From Nitrososphaeraceae archaeon (lineage in GTDB: Archaea > Thermoproteota > Nitrososphaeria > Nitrososphaerales > Nitrososphaeraceae), in contig JAICEO010000003.1 in assembly GCA_025924135.1 (NCBI GenBank), forward strand, positions 1-40,617: a stretch of DNA of 40,617 bases, read 5' to 3'. Below, in pieces: positions 10,042 through 20,775 of the stretch (the first letter of the stretch is position 1; every line of letters begins with the position of its first letter). Below the pieces are notes generated by a model. That model did not search any database. It worked only from the letters and a program-made list of their open reading frames with translations, and was not told the DNA's origin. The position numbers and the translations under genes are program-made.

Positions 10042-10357
10042 GATATGTCATTTATACATCCTCATTTAAATCAGTTAAGCAGGATTAATTGACAAAATCA
10101 AGCTTCAGCTTTACTTATTTATCCTAATAACTCATATATCTTCTTATTTTTGCAGTTTTTCAATATTTTTTCTTTAGTAGTTCATCTTGGGAGAACATTT
10201 TATTTGTCAATTAGGTCTTGAGTTATATTTTTCTGGTTTATTCGAATAAATAATAATTAAATCTAATATAATTGGTCTAATTCATGAAGACAAAGAAGAA
10301 ATATCCTCTTTATTATGGAGAGATAAATATAATATATCTTGTATTCATAGTTGAGCA

Positions 10358-10633
10358 TTGCCAACAATAATAGTGACTCTTATAGGTGTCATGGCAACTG
10401 TTTTTGCAGTATCCAGTAGTATCCCCCAAATAGTTAAATCAATAAAAACAAGAAAAACTGATGATGTATCAATATGGTTAGTGATAGTATTAATAATTGG
10501 CCTTAGTTTATGGGTTGTATATGGAATAGGAATTAATGATTTAGTAATAATTATAGCAAATTCTATTGCAGTGTGTATAAATACAATTTTATTAATTTTG
10601 AAAATTAAATATTCAAAAGATCCAATAAGTTGA
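10358..10633 (+). CDS. SemiSWEET / PQ-loop family small membrane transporter
   Basis: 91 aa, three predicted TM helices, PQ motif in SSSIPQIVKSIKTRKTDDVSIWL; TTG start. Confidence 0.82.
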   Translation: MPTIIVTLIGVMATVFAVSSSIPQIVKSIKTRKTDDVSIWLVIVLIIGLSLWVVYGIGINDLVIIIANSIAVCINTILLILKIKYSKDPIS

Positions 10634-11015
10634 TCATTTTTTAATTATTGTTGATACAAGACGTGAAACAATTTGCTAATGGCATTGGTTGATACATATT
10701 TATGTCTAAAAAATATTTAGATTTTTGGTATTTATTACATTCATATCTCTGATCATGCAACTAGAACTTTAAGTAGCTTGATAAAGAATAATTCAAATAA
10801 TTTCAACCGTCTTGGAAAAATGATTTTTATTTAATAAACAGAATAATCTTTCAAGTAATATTAAAAATAGTTTTTTATTTGAGCTGTTATAAAATGATCT
10901 ACAAATTTCTACAATTATGTTTGATTATAGTAATATGTGAAATTATCATAGATAGATGCTATTCTTGATTAAGAACGAGAAATTTGTTAAAAAATAAAAT
11001 GATAAGTTAGGATTT

Positions 11016-11129
11016 TTAGGCATAATTTACCATTATTGGTTTTTCTTCATGATGAGATTTATCTTCTTGGTGCTTTTCTTTTTCCCTTTTTTTTGGCTTG
11101 AGTGCTTCTTTTTCTGGTATTTTATTCAT
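11016..11129 (-). CDS. Candidate charged microprotein (37 aa)
   Basis: Reverse-strand ATG ORF MNKIPEKEALKPKKREKEKHQEDKSHHEEKPIMVNYA*; below the ORF track cutoff. Compositionally non-random, but expression unsupported. Confidence 0.3.
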   Translation of the reverse strand: MNKIPEKEALKPKKREKEKHQEDKSHHEEKPIMVNYA

Positions 11130-11377
11130 AAAGCACATAATACTAAATATAGGATTTCATTTATTATAAGGATTCCAGTTAAAACAACAACAATGTAAAA
11201 TTATTTTTATTATTATTCCCATGACTGATAGATTTAGAGCCTTACCTTACCCAAACTGAATCTACAATATAATATTACAAAGTATTGAATTTATTTTAAA
11301 CAAGTTTCAGAGGATGCTTTATCTCTACGATCCATAATCTATGCATTACAAAAATTGTTATCTAATCTAATTACCTT

Positions 11378-12937
11378 TTAAACATCATAATAATAGAGAA
11401 ATTGTTTTAGTTTTGATTTATCAATACCTATTTCATCTATTTCTTGTAATTTTAGAGTAATATATACATCTATTAATGGTCTTTCAAAACATATATTCAA
11501 ATATTTAGAATCGCTTTTCAAGAACATTAACGCTTCATTTAAACTGGATGGAAGCATCTTTATTCCAAAACTTGCACGTTTATGATCTGGCATCTTGTAT
11601 ATATTTTCATTAATTGGATTGCCTGGATCAATTTTGTTCTTAATTCCATCCAATCCAGCAGCAACTATTGCTGAAAATGCAAGATACGAGTTCGCTGAAG
11701 GATCAGGAGCTCTAAATTCGATTCTTTTTGATGAATCATTACCCTTAGCATTTACAGGTATTCGTACTACTGCGGATCTATTACCTCTAGCCCATGCTAT
11801 ATAAACTGGCGCTTCGAATCCTGGGATAATTCTATAGTAGGAATTAACTGTGGGTGTAACAAGTGAGGAAAGAGATGGAGCATGGTCAAGCAGGCCTCCG
11901 ATAAAATACCTCCCGACCTGACTTAATTCTGAATAAGTATCATCTGAATCATAGAAAATATTTGAATTGTTTTTAGCAGAAGTAGATTTTTTCCAGAAGC
12001 TTACACTAACATGCATTCCCGAACCATTATCTCCCTTAGTCGGATCTTTGTCATCGAAGATAGGTTTGGGCATAAAGTTTGCAATCTTATTGTATTTTTT
12101 TGCTACATTTCTTACAACATCTTTATATAATTGTACATTATCAGCAGTTTTTGTAAGAATATCATGCATAAAATTTATTTCAATTTGACCACTACTTGCT
12201 ACTTCATGATTGAGATTAGTTACCTCTATAGAGTAATATTTTTTTAATATTCTTGCTATTTCAAACCTAAAATCTATTAATGAATCCTGAAAAGGTGTAG
12301 TATCATAACCTGTCTTTGGACGTATAGGATATTTTCCATTTCCCACTTGTTCTGATGATAAAATAGAAACATTCGTTGGATCCTGATTTGAATATATACT
12401 TTGGAGATGTTTTTCTCTTGGTTTAGGATCTTCACCACGTCTCATCATAGATAATGTGTCTATATTATTAGAAAAAATTATCTCATCAAATATAAAACAT
12501 TCCACTTCTGCACCGACTTGGCATGTAATTTGATTCATAGCTAAATAGTCTTCCATCATTTGTGAAACATATCGAGGATCTCTTGATGATCTTCCTTGGT
12601 TCAATCCTCGATATACGTCAGCTATAACTGTTGTTATTTTATTATTTGACAAGTTGATCTTTCTTTCAGTGGTACGATCTGGAAGTAATAGCATATCCGA
12701 TTCATCTATTGTTGAAAAACCTTTTACCGAAGACCCATCAAGGCCTATACCTGTTCGAAATATTTCATAAATATGACTTTTATCAGTTTGAAAATACTTA
12801 GCTAAAAATTTGCCTATGACATCTGTATATCTTATTTGGATAAACTCTATTGCATTAGAATCCTCAACTTCATTGTCATTATATTCGTTAGATTCATTTT
12901 TAAAATTTGATTTAGTGGGAGGTTTATTTATATTCAT
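11378..12937 (-). CDS. Glutamine synthetase family protein
   Basis: 519 aa; GIGLDGSSVKGF, NHEVASSGQIEINF, NGSGMHVSVSFWK, PTVNSYYRIIPGFEAPVYIAWARGNRSAVVRIP. Confidence 0.9.
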   Translation of the reverse strand: MNINKPPTKSNFKNESNEYNDNEVEDSNAIEFIQIRYTDVIGKFLAKYFQTDKSHIYEIFRTGIGLDGSSVKGFSTIDESDMLLLPDRTTERKINLSNNKITTVIADVYRGLNQGRSSRDPRYVSQMMEDYLAMNQITCQVGAEVECFIFDEIIFSNNIDTLSMMRRGEDPKPREKHLQSIYSNQDPTNVSILSSEQVGNGKYPIRPKTGYDTTPFQDSLIDFRFEIARILKKYYSIEVTNLNHEVASSGQIEINFMHDILTKTADNVQLYKDVVRNVAKKYNKIANFMPKPIFDDKDPTKGDNGSGMHVSVSFWKKSTSAKNNSNIFYDSDDTYSELSQVGRYFIGGLLDHAPSLSSLVTPTVNSYYRIIPGFEAPVYIAWARGNRSAVVRIPVNAKGNDSSKRIEFRAPDPSANSYLAFSAIVAAGLDGIKNKIDPGNPINENIYKMPDHKRASFGIKMLPSSLNEALMFLKSDSKYLNICFERPLIDVYITLKLQEIDEIGIDKSKLKQFLYYYDV

Positions 12938-13240
12938 ACTGATTTATATAAATCATAGAATAAAAATTTTCATAACATAAAATTTCATTTGTTAACATTC
13001 TCTAAAACAGATTTATACACTGCCTTTGATAAAAAATAAAATAATAAAGTTTTAGTTAATCCCCAATGCAGTTAGAAATTACAAATTCATAACAAGGGTT
13101 ATTTAATTTAGAGGGAAAAAAAGGTAGTATTGATGATTTTTACTTTATTGCTATTTTTCAATATGTTTTAGACTTGAAGAGACTATAGCAGATAACATTT
13201 TTTATTATTAATTCACTTAGTAATTATATTATTTCGAATG

Positions 13241-14641
13241 TTATTCTACATGATGATTTCTCATTAACTGGTCATAAAATCTTACTGATTTGATATTAAC
13301 AAACTCAAGTATTCCATATTTTGATAATTCTCTACCAAAACCACTATTTTTGATACCACCAAAAGGAACTCTTGGATCTGACATAACAACATTATTAACT
13401 GTCACAATTCCAGACTGTACGAGCCTAGATAGTCTTTCAGCCTTATCGAGATCTTGTGTCCATATACTAGCACCAAGACCAAATTCAGAATTATTTGCAA
13501 ATCTAATTGCCTCTCGTTCGTCTTCAACAATTGTTATTGGAGCTACAGGTCCAAAAGTCTCCTCGTCAACGACTCTCATTCCAGGAGTAACATCCTTTAA
13601 TATTGTAGGTTTATAAAAATAACCTTTTCTATCCAATCTTTGTCCCCCTATCAAAAGTTCTGCTCCTTCATTAATAGAATCCTGAACTACTTTATCTATA
13701 AATTCGAGACTTTCGAGGCTTACTAATGGCCCAATATCAGTTGCTTCTTCTAGAGGATCTCCTATTCTAAGTTTTTCAGTTTTTTCCACAAATTTTTCCA
13801 TAAATTCATTGGCTACTTTTTTTACCACAAAGAATCTTTTACTTGCTATGCAACTTTGACCACAATTTATAAATCGACCTTTTACTGCCCCTAATGAAGC
13901 TTTTTCAATATCTGCGTCTGCACATACGATAAAAGGATCGCTCCCTCCTAACTCTAGTACACATTTTTTCAAAAGTGATGTAGATTTTTTTGCGACATTG
14001 GAGCCTACCGGTACACTTCCAGTAAATGTCACTGCATCTACTTTCTTTGAATCAATCAGATATTCAGCAACTGTTGAATTGCCAATTACAGTTTGAAAAA
14101 CTCCATTTGGTAATCCTACCTTTTTAAAGATCTTTTCAATTTCTAATCCGCATTGCATGGTTGCACTGGCTGGTTTTAATACAATTGTATTTCCTGCTAT
14201 TAGTGAAGGAGCAGCAAATCTTAATGCCTGCCAATATGGAAAATTCCATGGCATTATGCTTGCTACAACCCCAAGTGGTTCAAATGTTATGAAACTTTTT
14301 CTTGCGTCAGTATTAACAATTTCATCTGTCATGAAAATTTGCCCGTTATCAGCGAAATACTCCATAGCCCATGCACATTTCTCTACTTCAGTTTTTGATT
14401 CTCTTATCGGTTTTCCCATTTCGAGTGTTGAAATTTTAGCTAGATGATCCTTGTTCTTCCTAAATTCATTAGCAAAAGCGTATAAATAATCAGCTCTTTT
14501 TTTAAAATCGTCTTTCCATAGAACAAACGCATTTTTAGCATTTGTTAAAATGTTATCTAACTGATCATATGTCATATTTTCATATTCGTTAATAATCCCT
14601 TCAGTAGCAGGATTGATTGTCTTAAACTTTAAGGACAGCAT
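13241..14641 (-). CDS. NAD(P)-dependent aldehyde dehydrogenase, succinate-semialdehyde dehydrogenase type
   Basis: 466 aa; IMPWNFPYWQALRFAAPSLIAGNTIVLKPAS, VTFTGSVPVGSNVAK, LELGGSDPFIV, NCGQSCIASKRF (catalytic Cys). Confidence 0.9.
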   Translation of the reverse strand: MLSLKFKTINPATEGIINEYENMTYDQLDNILTNAKNAFVLWKDDFKKRADYLYAFANEFRKNKDHLAKISTLEMGKPIRESKTEVEKCAWAMEYFADNGQIFMTDEIVNTDARKSFITFEPLGVVASIMPWNFPYWQALRFAAPSLIAGNTIVLKPASATMQCGLEIEKIFKKVGLPNGVFQTVIGNSTVAEYLIDSKKVDAVTFTGSVPVGSNVAKKSTSLLKKCVLELGGSDPFIVCADADIEKASLGAVKGRFINCGQSCIASKRFFVVKKVANEFMEKFVEKTEKLRIGDPLEEATDIGPLVSLESLEFIDKVVQDSINEGAELLIGGQRLDRKGYFYKPTILKDVTPGMRVVDEETFGPVAPITIVEDEREAIRFANNSEFGLGASIWTQDLDKAERLSRLVQSGIVTVNNVVMSDPRVPFGGIKNSGFGRELSKYGILEFVNIKSVRFYDQLMRNHHVE

Positions 14642-15203
14642 ACAATAAAAATCGTCAGAATACTTATATAAATCGTTGTAAAGATTCGAAGATAAAATAG
14701 GTTCTTTTTATTGTTATTAAATTTTTGTGTGTATTTATCATTAGCTTACAAAATAACCGCATTTGATTTAAAATTTAGAAAAGATTGTGTCAATATTTAC
14801 TTTTAGGTTATAGTCTTAATATTATATATATTATATAATTAACAATTAGGAAAACTAAATAAGAAATAACAATTTTGTCTTGATATAAATTAGTCTGAAG
14901 AGGATGTTATTATAAAAGTTAATATAAAAATTGCATTATGATGTTGAAAAATATCACCAAATTCGTTGTTTTCTTCAAAGTTTGTTTGTTTGAATTCTTT
15001 TTTTGTGAGTTCAAAATATAATAATTAAGTGCTTCTCTAGAGAAATATTGATTCAATCTTTAAGTGAAGTAATAGCACACTAGATAAACTCATTTATATA
15101 ATATATAGTGGGATGGTAAGCAATACAACAGCAAATATTCGGTATGGTTAATCATTATAATATTATGAATTGATAGCGAAAATTTTTATGTGATAAAAAG
15201 ATA

Positions 15204-17507
15204 TTAGGATATAAATCCTTTTTGTAATTCTGATCCTTTTGTATTTGATGCAATATCTGGCTTTCCAAATTGTTCTGCTATTACCTTGTACATATTCAAT
15301 TCTTGCATAGATAGCGGTCTAATCTTCTTCATAGCATTCTCAAAGTGAGGCATATGAATTTTCAATTCTTCTTTGTGTTCTTCTGCCTCCTTTGGATCTT
15401 TATACTTTGACACATGCTCACGTAAAGCTAACATGACCGCAGCTGATGACAGAGATGCGATATCTGCTCCGGTATAACCGTCTGTTTGTTCTGCTAGTCT
15501 TTCTATATCAACTGATTTATCCAAAGGTTTCTTTTTTAGATGGATCTTTAGAATTTGTATCCTTGACTCCCGATCTGGGGGTGGAACATAAAGTAATCTA
15601 TCAAATCTTCCTGGCCTTAACAGTGCAGCATCTACAATATCGGGTCTGTTAGTGGCACCAATAACTACAACATTTGTTAATATTTCTAATCCATCCAATT
15701 CAGTCAGTAATTGACTAATTAATCTTTCAGTAACATGAGAATCTCCAAAATCACCCCCTCTTTTTGGAGCTATAGCATCAATTTCATCAAAAAATATGAT
15801 GCATGGTGCTGCTTGCCTAGCTTTCCTAAATATTTCTCGAACTCCCTTTTCGGATTCTCCAACCCATTTTGATAAGAGCTCGGGACCTTTTATGCTAATA
15901 AAGTTGGCTTCACTTTCATTTGCTGCAGCTTTTGCCATTAACGTTTTCCCTGTTCCTGGCGGCCCATATAATAAAATCCCTTTGGGAGGCATAGCATCTG
16001 CAAATGTAAATATTCCCTGATATTTTAGGGGCCACTCTACCGCTTCTTGCATCTCTTGCTTGATGGATTCTAATCCTCCAATATCATCCCAACTAATGTC
16101 TGGTACCTCAACAAATACCTCTCTCATTGCAGAAGGCTCCATTTCTTTAATAACATCCATAAAGTCATTCATAGTGACTATAATCTTGCGTAGAGTATCA
16201 CTAGGTATACTTTCAGATGACAGGTCAACACTTGGAAGGATACGTCTCAGGGATCTCATTCCTGCTTCTTTGGAGAGAGATTGTAGATCGGCACCTACAA
16301 ATCCATGAGAAATATCGGCTAGTTTTTCTAGATTAACATCTTCTGCGAGTGGCATTCCTCTAGTATGTATTTGTAATATTTCGAGCCTCCCTTCTCTATC
16401 AGGCACACCAATTTCTAATTCCCTATCAAATCTACCAGGACGTCTTAATGCTGGGTCTATAGCATTAACTCTGTTAGTAGCACCTATTACTACTACTTTA
16501 CCTCGAGTCTTTAAGCCGTCCATTAGAGATAACAGCTGAGCAACTATTCTTCTTTCAACTTCGCCGGATACCTCTTCTCGCTTTGGGGCTATAGAATCAA
16601 TCTCATCTATAAAAATAATAGATGGAGCATTCTTTTCGGCTTGTTCGAATACATTTCTTAATTTCTCTTCCGATTCTCCATAGTATTTACTCATAATTTC
16701 TGGTCCGCCGATCGAATAGAAATTAGCGTTGGTCTCATTGGCAACTGCTCGTGCAAGTAATGTTTTACCAGTGCCTGGAGGTCCATGTAATAAAACACCT
16801 TTGGGAGCTTCAACTCCTAATCTTTTGAATAATTCAGGATGCCTTAGAGGTAGCTCTATCATTTCTCGAACCCGAGCAATCTCATTTCTGATACCACCAA
16901 TATCTTCATAGGTAATAGATGGGACTTTTCCTTCTTGAGTAGCTTGTACTGCCTTCGCGCTATCCTCCGAAACTGTAACTTTTGTAGCATCATTAATAAT
17001 TATAGGTCCAGACGGATCTGTTGATATTACTACAAGATCTATTCTTTGGCCCATTACACTAATAGGAATAATATCGCCTTTGGTCATTAGTTGTCCATTT
17101 AAAGTCTCTGCGAGATATTGTTCAGCACCTATTATTCGAAGTGGTTCTGTCGGAGCTAAGGTTATACTTTTAGCATCCCTTGATTCAACTTTTCTAACTT
17201 CAATAGTATCACCAATACCTACATCGAGTTTATTTCTGGTATAACCATCAATACGAACTAAACCAGTTCCCCTGTCCTTATCCCTTCCTGGCCAACTCAA
17301 TACTACTGCGTTTTTTCCAAAAGAAGATAATTCTACTGCATCTCCGGTCATAACATTTAGACTTTGAGCTGCCTCTGGATCAATACGAACAATTTTTCTA
17401 CCTATATCACGTTGTTCTGCTTCAGCAACTTTTAGGGTAGCTTTACCATTTCCTCTACTGGTCGATGATTTTTTATTAGCATTATTATCAGTACTATCAA
17501 AAGACAT
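15204..17507 (-). CDS. Cdc48/VAT-type AAA+ ATPase with two AAA domains
   Basis: 767 aa; N-domain, two Walker A motifs ([34 protein letters not shown]), Walker [28 protein letters not shown] and [11 protein letters not shown]. Confidence 0.96.
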   Translation of the reverse strand: MSFDSTDNNANKKSSTSRGNGKATLKVAEAEQRDIGRKIVRIDPEAAQSLNVMTGDAVELSSFGKNAVVLSWPGRDKDRGTGLVRIDGYTRNKLDVGIGDTIEVRKVESRDAKSITLAPTEPLRIIGAEQYLAETLNGQLMTKGDIIPISVMGQRIDLVVISTDPSGPIIINDATKVTVSEDSAKAVQATQEGKVPSITYEDIGGIRNEIARVREMIELPLRHPELFKRLGVEAPKGVLLHGPPGTGKTLLARAVANETNANFYSIGGPEIMSKYYGESEEKLRNVFEQAEKNAPSIIFIDEIDSIAPKREEVSGEVERRIVAQLLSLMDGLKTRGKVVVIGATNRVNAIDPALRRPGRFDRELEIGVPDREGRLEILQIHTRGMPLAEDVNLEKLADISHGFVGADLQSLSKEAGMRSLRRILPSVDLSSESIPSDTLRKIIVTMNDFMDVIKEMEPSAMREVFVEVPDISWDDIGGLESIKQEMQEAVEWPLKYQGIFTFADAMPPKGILLYGPPGTGKTLMAKAAANESEANFISIKGPELLSKWVGESEKGVREIFRKARQAAPCIIFFDEIDAIAPKRGGDFGDSHVTERLISQLLTELDGLEILTNVVVIGATNRPDIVDAALLRPGRFDRLLYVPPPDRESRIQILKIHLKKKPLDKSVDIERLAEQTDGYTGADIASLSSAAVMLALREHVSKYKDPKEAEEHKEELKIHMPHFENAMKKIRPLSMQELNMYKVIAEQFGKPDIASNTKGSELQKGFIS

Positions 17508-18307
17508 TTTATTAACAATTATAAGAACCTGATACTATTTATTAATTATTTTATTGTACTTGAAATTACCTTTTATTAGAATATAATAGTAATTGTCGTA
17601 AAATAATTCACAGTTTATTTATTCATTATAATGATGATAATACCTTTATCTTCAAATGTAATTGTTCCCAATCTATTAAAAATAGTTTACTCTTATCGGA
17701 CGAGTTATTATATTTTTGATTCTAAAAAGCTTCACTAAATGAAAAAGTATATGATTGTTATAGATTATTAAATCCTTAATTGTATAAATTAAATTATAAT
17801 AGTTATTTGCTCTAACTTATTTTGCGTATTTCTTGAACATTTTTCTATCAATGAGTATACCATCATATCTATTTAATTCCAATTGTCTTTAATTTGCATT
17901 AATACTATATATATTATAGTAATTATATTTTTATAGATGAATAAATTTGCCATTTCAAATATATAAAATTATAATTTTAAATTAAGATATACTTACATGA
18001 AGGATATCATGCAAATTTATAATAATTTGTAAAGCAATAATTGTATTTAAAGAATATTGGTCTTATTTATAGACATATTAATCTGGAAACAATGATAAAA
18101 GTAAAAAACCATGTGATAGAATTATTTACATAGTATATTACTTTTATTTCTTTCCATGTTATGTATTTGTATTATTGGTCAGACAATTTGTGTATATTCT
18201 TTAAGTCACACTGTCAAAAATATTTATCAAATCATTATTAGTAGTATTTTTACAATATCTTGTTATTTAAATTAATTCACAAATAAATTGTTAATACCGT
18301 CTACTAC

Positions 18308-18535
18308 TCAGGTTTTTGCAGGAGCTGTTTCTTTTGATTGTGCTTCCTTGACACTATTATCTAATATACTATTAATTTTATAGTTAGATATCTTAGCTCT
18401 AATATTAAAGATTCAGTTTTGTTTTCTGAAATATCAATTTTATGTTTCTTGAATAGATTTTCATTTCTTAGTTTCTATATATTTATTAATATAAGGATTT
18501 GAACGCAGTAATTTGATATCACAATCTTCAATATA
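18308..18535 (-). pseudogene. Decayed small gene (family not named) with at least two frameshifts
   Basis: Three consecutive coherent peptides in different frames on the minus strand: IEDCDIKLLRSNPYINKYIETKK / ENLFKKHKIDISENKTESLILELRYLTI / KINSILDNSVKEAQSKETAPAKT*. Confidence 0.5.
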
Positions 18536-18568
18536 TATATTTAATATATTACATTAATAATTTTAAAG

Positions 18569-19611
18569 GTGGTGGTCCTAGTGCAAAAATCAATAATATA
18601 TTACAATGATCAGGAAGTAAAAGAGGATGAAGTAAATATCTCCAATGTGACTCTCAATAATGGATATAAACTTTGGATTGACTTAACTAATCCTACTAGT
18701 TTAGAGCTTACTAAGTTACATGAAATATTCAGGATAGACAAAGATGCAATAAAAAAAATTGAACGTAATTCTAAAAGGCAGCAAATCCTGATTTTGGATG
18801 ATCAAAAATTTACTATTTTACTTCAATTAAAATATAAGACTCTAAAACATTTAGAAACACATCCTATTTACTTCTTTGTAGGAAACGAATGGCTAATAAC
18901 AATTCATTCTGAAAATGTAGATCTTTTATCACAAGGACGGAAAATGTTTTTAAAAAATAATAAAATACTGGAATACTCTATTGACGCTTTGTACTATAGC
19001 ATTATTACCAGCATAATAGATTCATATGAGCTTCTAGTAACTGCAATAGAACTTAAACTACTTGATTTTGAAAAAGACGCTCAATATAAGCCTTCTAAAG
19101 CGACTCTTACACATTTCGACCTTCTTTCCAAACAATCAATTATGATAAGAAGATATTTTTGGCATGCCAGAAATATAAAAAATTATTTAAAAAATACCGA
19201 GCAAGATAAAGAAGATATAAAATATCTTAATGTGGTTTATGATGATATTAATCAATTAATTGACATGGTCGAGTCATATAGAGATACAATAAATTCTACA
19301 AGAGAATATTTTCTTCAAGTATTTCACTGCAATTGAATGAAACAATGAGTGTATTAACCATATTTTCTACTATTATACTCCCACTTTCACTATTGATTGG
19401 TATTTTTAGTATGGAAGGATTTAATTTAAATAATCTTACCTTAATCCCGAGGCATTTTGGTATACTGGTAGTTGTTATGGTCACAATGATAGGAATTTCA
19501 CTATTTCTTCTTTGGAAAAAGAATTGGATCTTATCCAAAGATATGAAATTAAATAATGAAGATGAAACTGATAACGATCACCATCTAAATATTAAAAAAA
19601 GAGATCGGTGA
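18569..19611 (+). pseudogene. CorA-type divalent cation transporter split by a 1-nt frameshift
   Basis: ORF 18569-19336 (CorA cytoplasmic domain) ends ..YFLQVFHCN*; ORF 19333-19611 carries TMs NETMSVLTIFSTIILPLSLLIGIFSMEGFN. One extra nt near 19322 gives ..REYFLQV-x-SLQLNETMSVLT, the expected CorA junction. Confidence 0.85.
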
Positions 19612-19795
19612 AGTTAACGAATACTAAAATAATCCATTATTTTAGACAATCGAAATAAGTTAATAATTGTTGTTAATTAATAAAAAACAACTCTCTCTCT
19701 ATTAGATTTATTCTTACAAGAAAATTATCCATAAAAAAATTATTTCAACCTTATACGTAATGACTATATAATATATCTGACAAATATATTACAGA

Positions 19796-20278
19796 TTGCG
19801 TGTTTTAAATATAGCAATTGATGCAGACGGTTCACCCTCAGGTTATATTTCATGGCACAATCACTTTAATAAACAAAGCAAAATAAGATCAATAAAGCCT
19901 TCCTTAAAAAATGAGAAGTTTGGTATTCAAAGAATGGAAATGCTTGCAATATTTTTTGCAATTTCGGATAATCTTAAAGTATTTAAAAAAATAAAAAGAA
20001 CAAGACAAATATTTATTATTAGGAGTGATTCTCGCTCAACTATAGAACAGTTAAATAACAAGGCTCAAATAAATGATAAAATAATTCAAAAAATATATGA
20101 ATCTATTAAAAGAATGCTTGAAAAGATTTCCTTCATAATAGTATTTGACCATTTGCATAGAACAAAGAATAGAGCTGGAAGACTTTTAGAAAAGGTTTTT
20201 AGAAAAAATTTAGAATATGTAAATAATAAACATAAAAAAAAGAAAATAGAAAAGACTATCTATATATCTTCAGTATGA
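19796..20278 (+). CDS. RNase H-like fold protein
   Basis: 160 aa, TTG start; RNase HI-type motif order NIAIDADGSPSGYISW ... RMEMLAIFFAI ... IIRSDSRSTIEQL ... NRAGRLLEKVF. Confidence 0.65.
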   Translation: MRVLNIAIDADGSPSGYISWHNHFNKQSKIRSIKPSLKNEKFGIQRMEMLAIFFAISDNLKVFKKIKRTRQIFIIRSDSRSTIEQLNNKAQINDKIIQKIYESIKRMLEKISFIIVFDHLHRTKNRAGRLLEKVFRKNLEYVNNKHKKKKIEKTIYISSV

Positions 20279-20775
20279 AGAATCTAATTTAAAATAGGAA
20301 AATACATTTAAGCTAACAAAACCATTATTGATGTATTAAACAAAGCAAATAAACTTTTAAGCTTTAGAACTATTATTTATATTGGACTATAATTAAAAAC
20401 CTAGTCTCTTCAATATATTACTGCAAAAATGGATATCCAATCTCATAGTTAATTCTTTTAAATTTATTTGATACATTATAAAATATAATCATGACAAAAG
20501 CGTGAAGTTATTTCGAGGTATAAAGCATTACCTTAGATAATGATTTTGTTTTATTGCGATTCTTTGTATTGATACAATGTAAATAATTAGGATATGAAGA
20601 TCTAATAAGTATCCAAATTTAAATCTAAAAACAATATCAATACAAATGTAGTAATTTCTGATAGATCTAGTACCGTACTTCATTTTAAATCGCGGACTAA
20701 TGTATTATTTGTCTAAAAGATCATAGAGGATATTTTATTATTATAAGAGGCGATTGTTAAGGATTTATCAATCAA

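Noticed and set aside
13290-13616. + strand ORF 108 aa (and similar ORFs inside etfA, glutamine synthetase, ALDH and Cdc48 genes)
   Set aside because: All lie antisense to strongly supported genes; no recognisable motifs.
19296-19538. Minus-strand 80-aa ORF overlapping the CorA junction
   Set aside because: Antisense to the CorA TM domain; no independent evidence.
20528-20683. 51-aa minus-strand ORF MKYGTRSIRNYYICIDIVFRFKFGYLLDLHILIIYIVSIQRIAIKQNHYLR
   Set aside because: Composition is typical of translated AT-rich intergenic DNA; no domain-like pattern or RBS.
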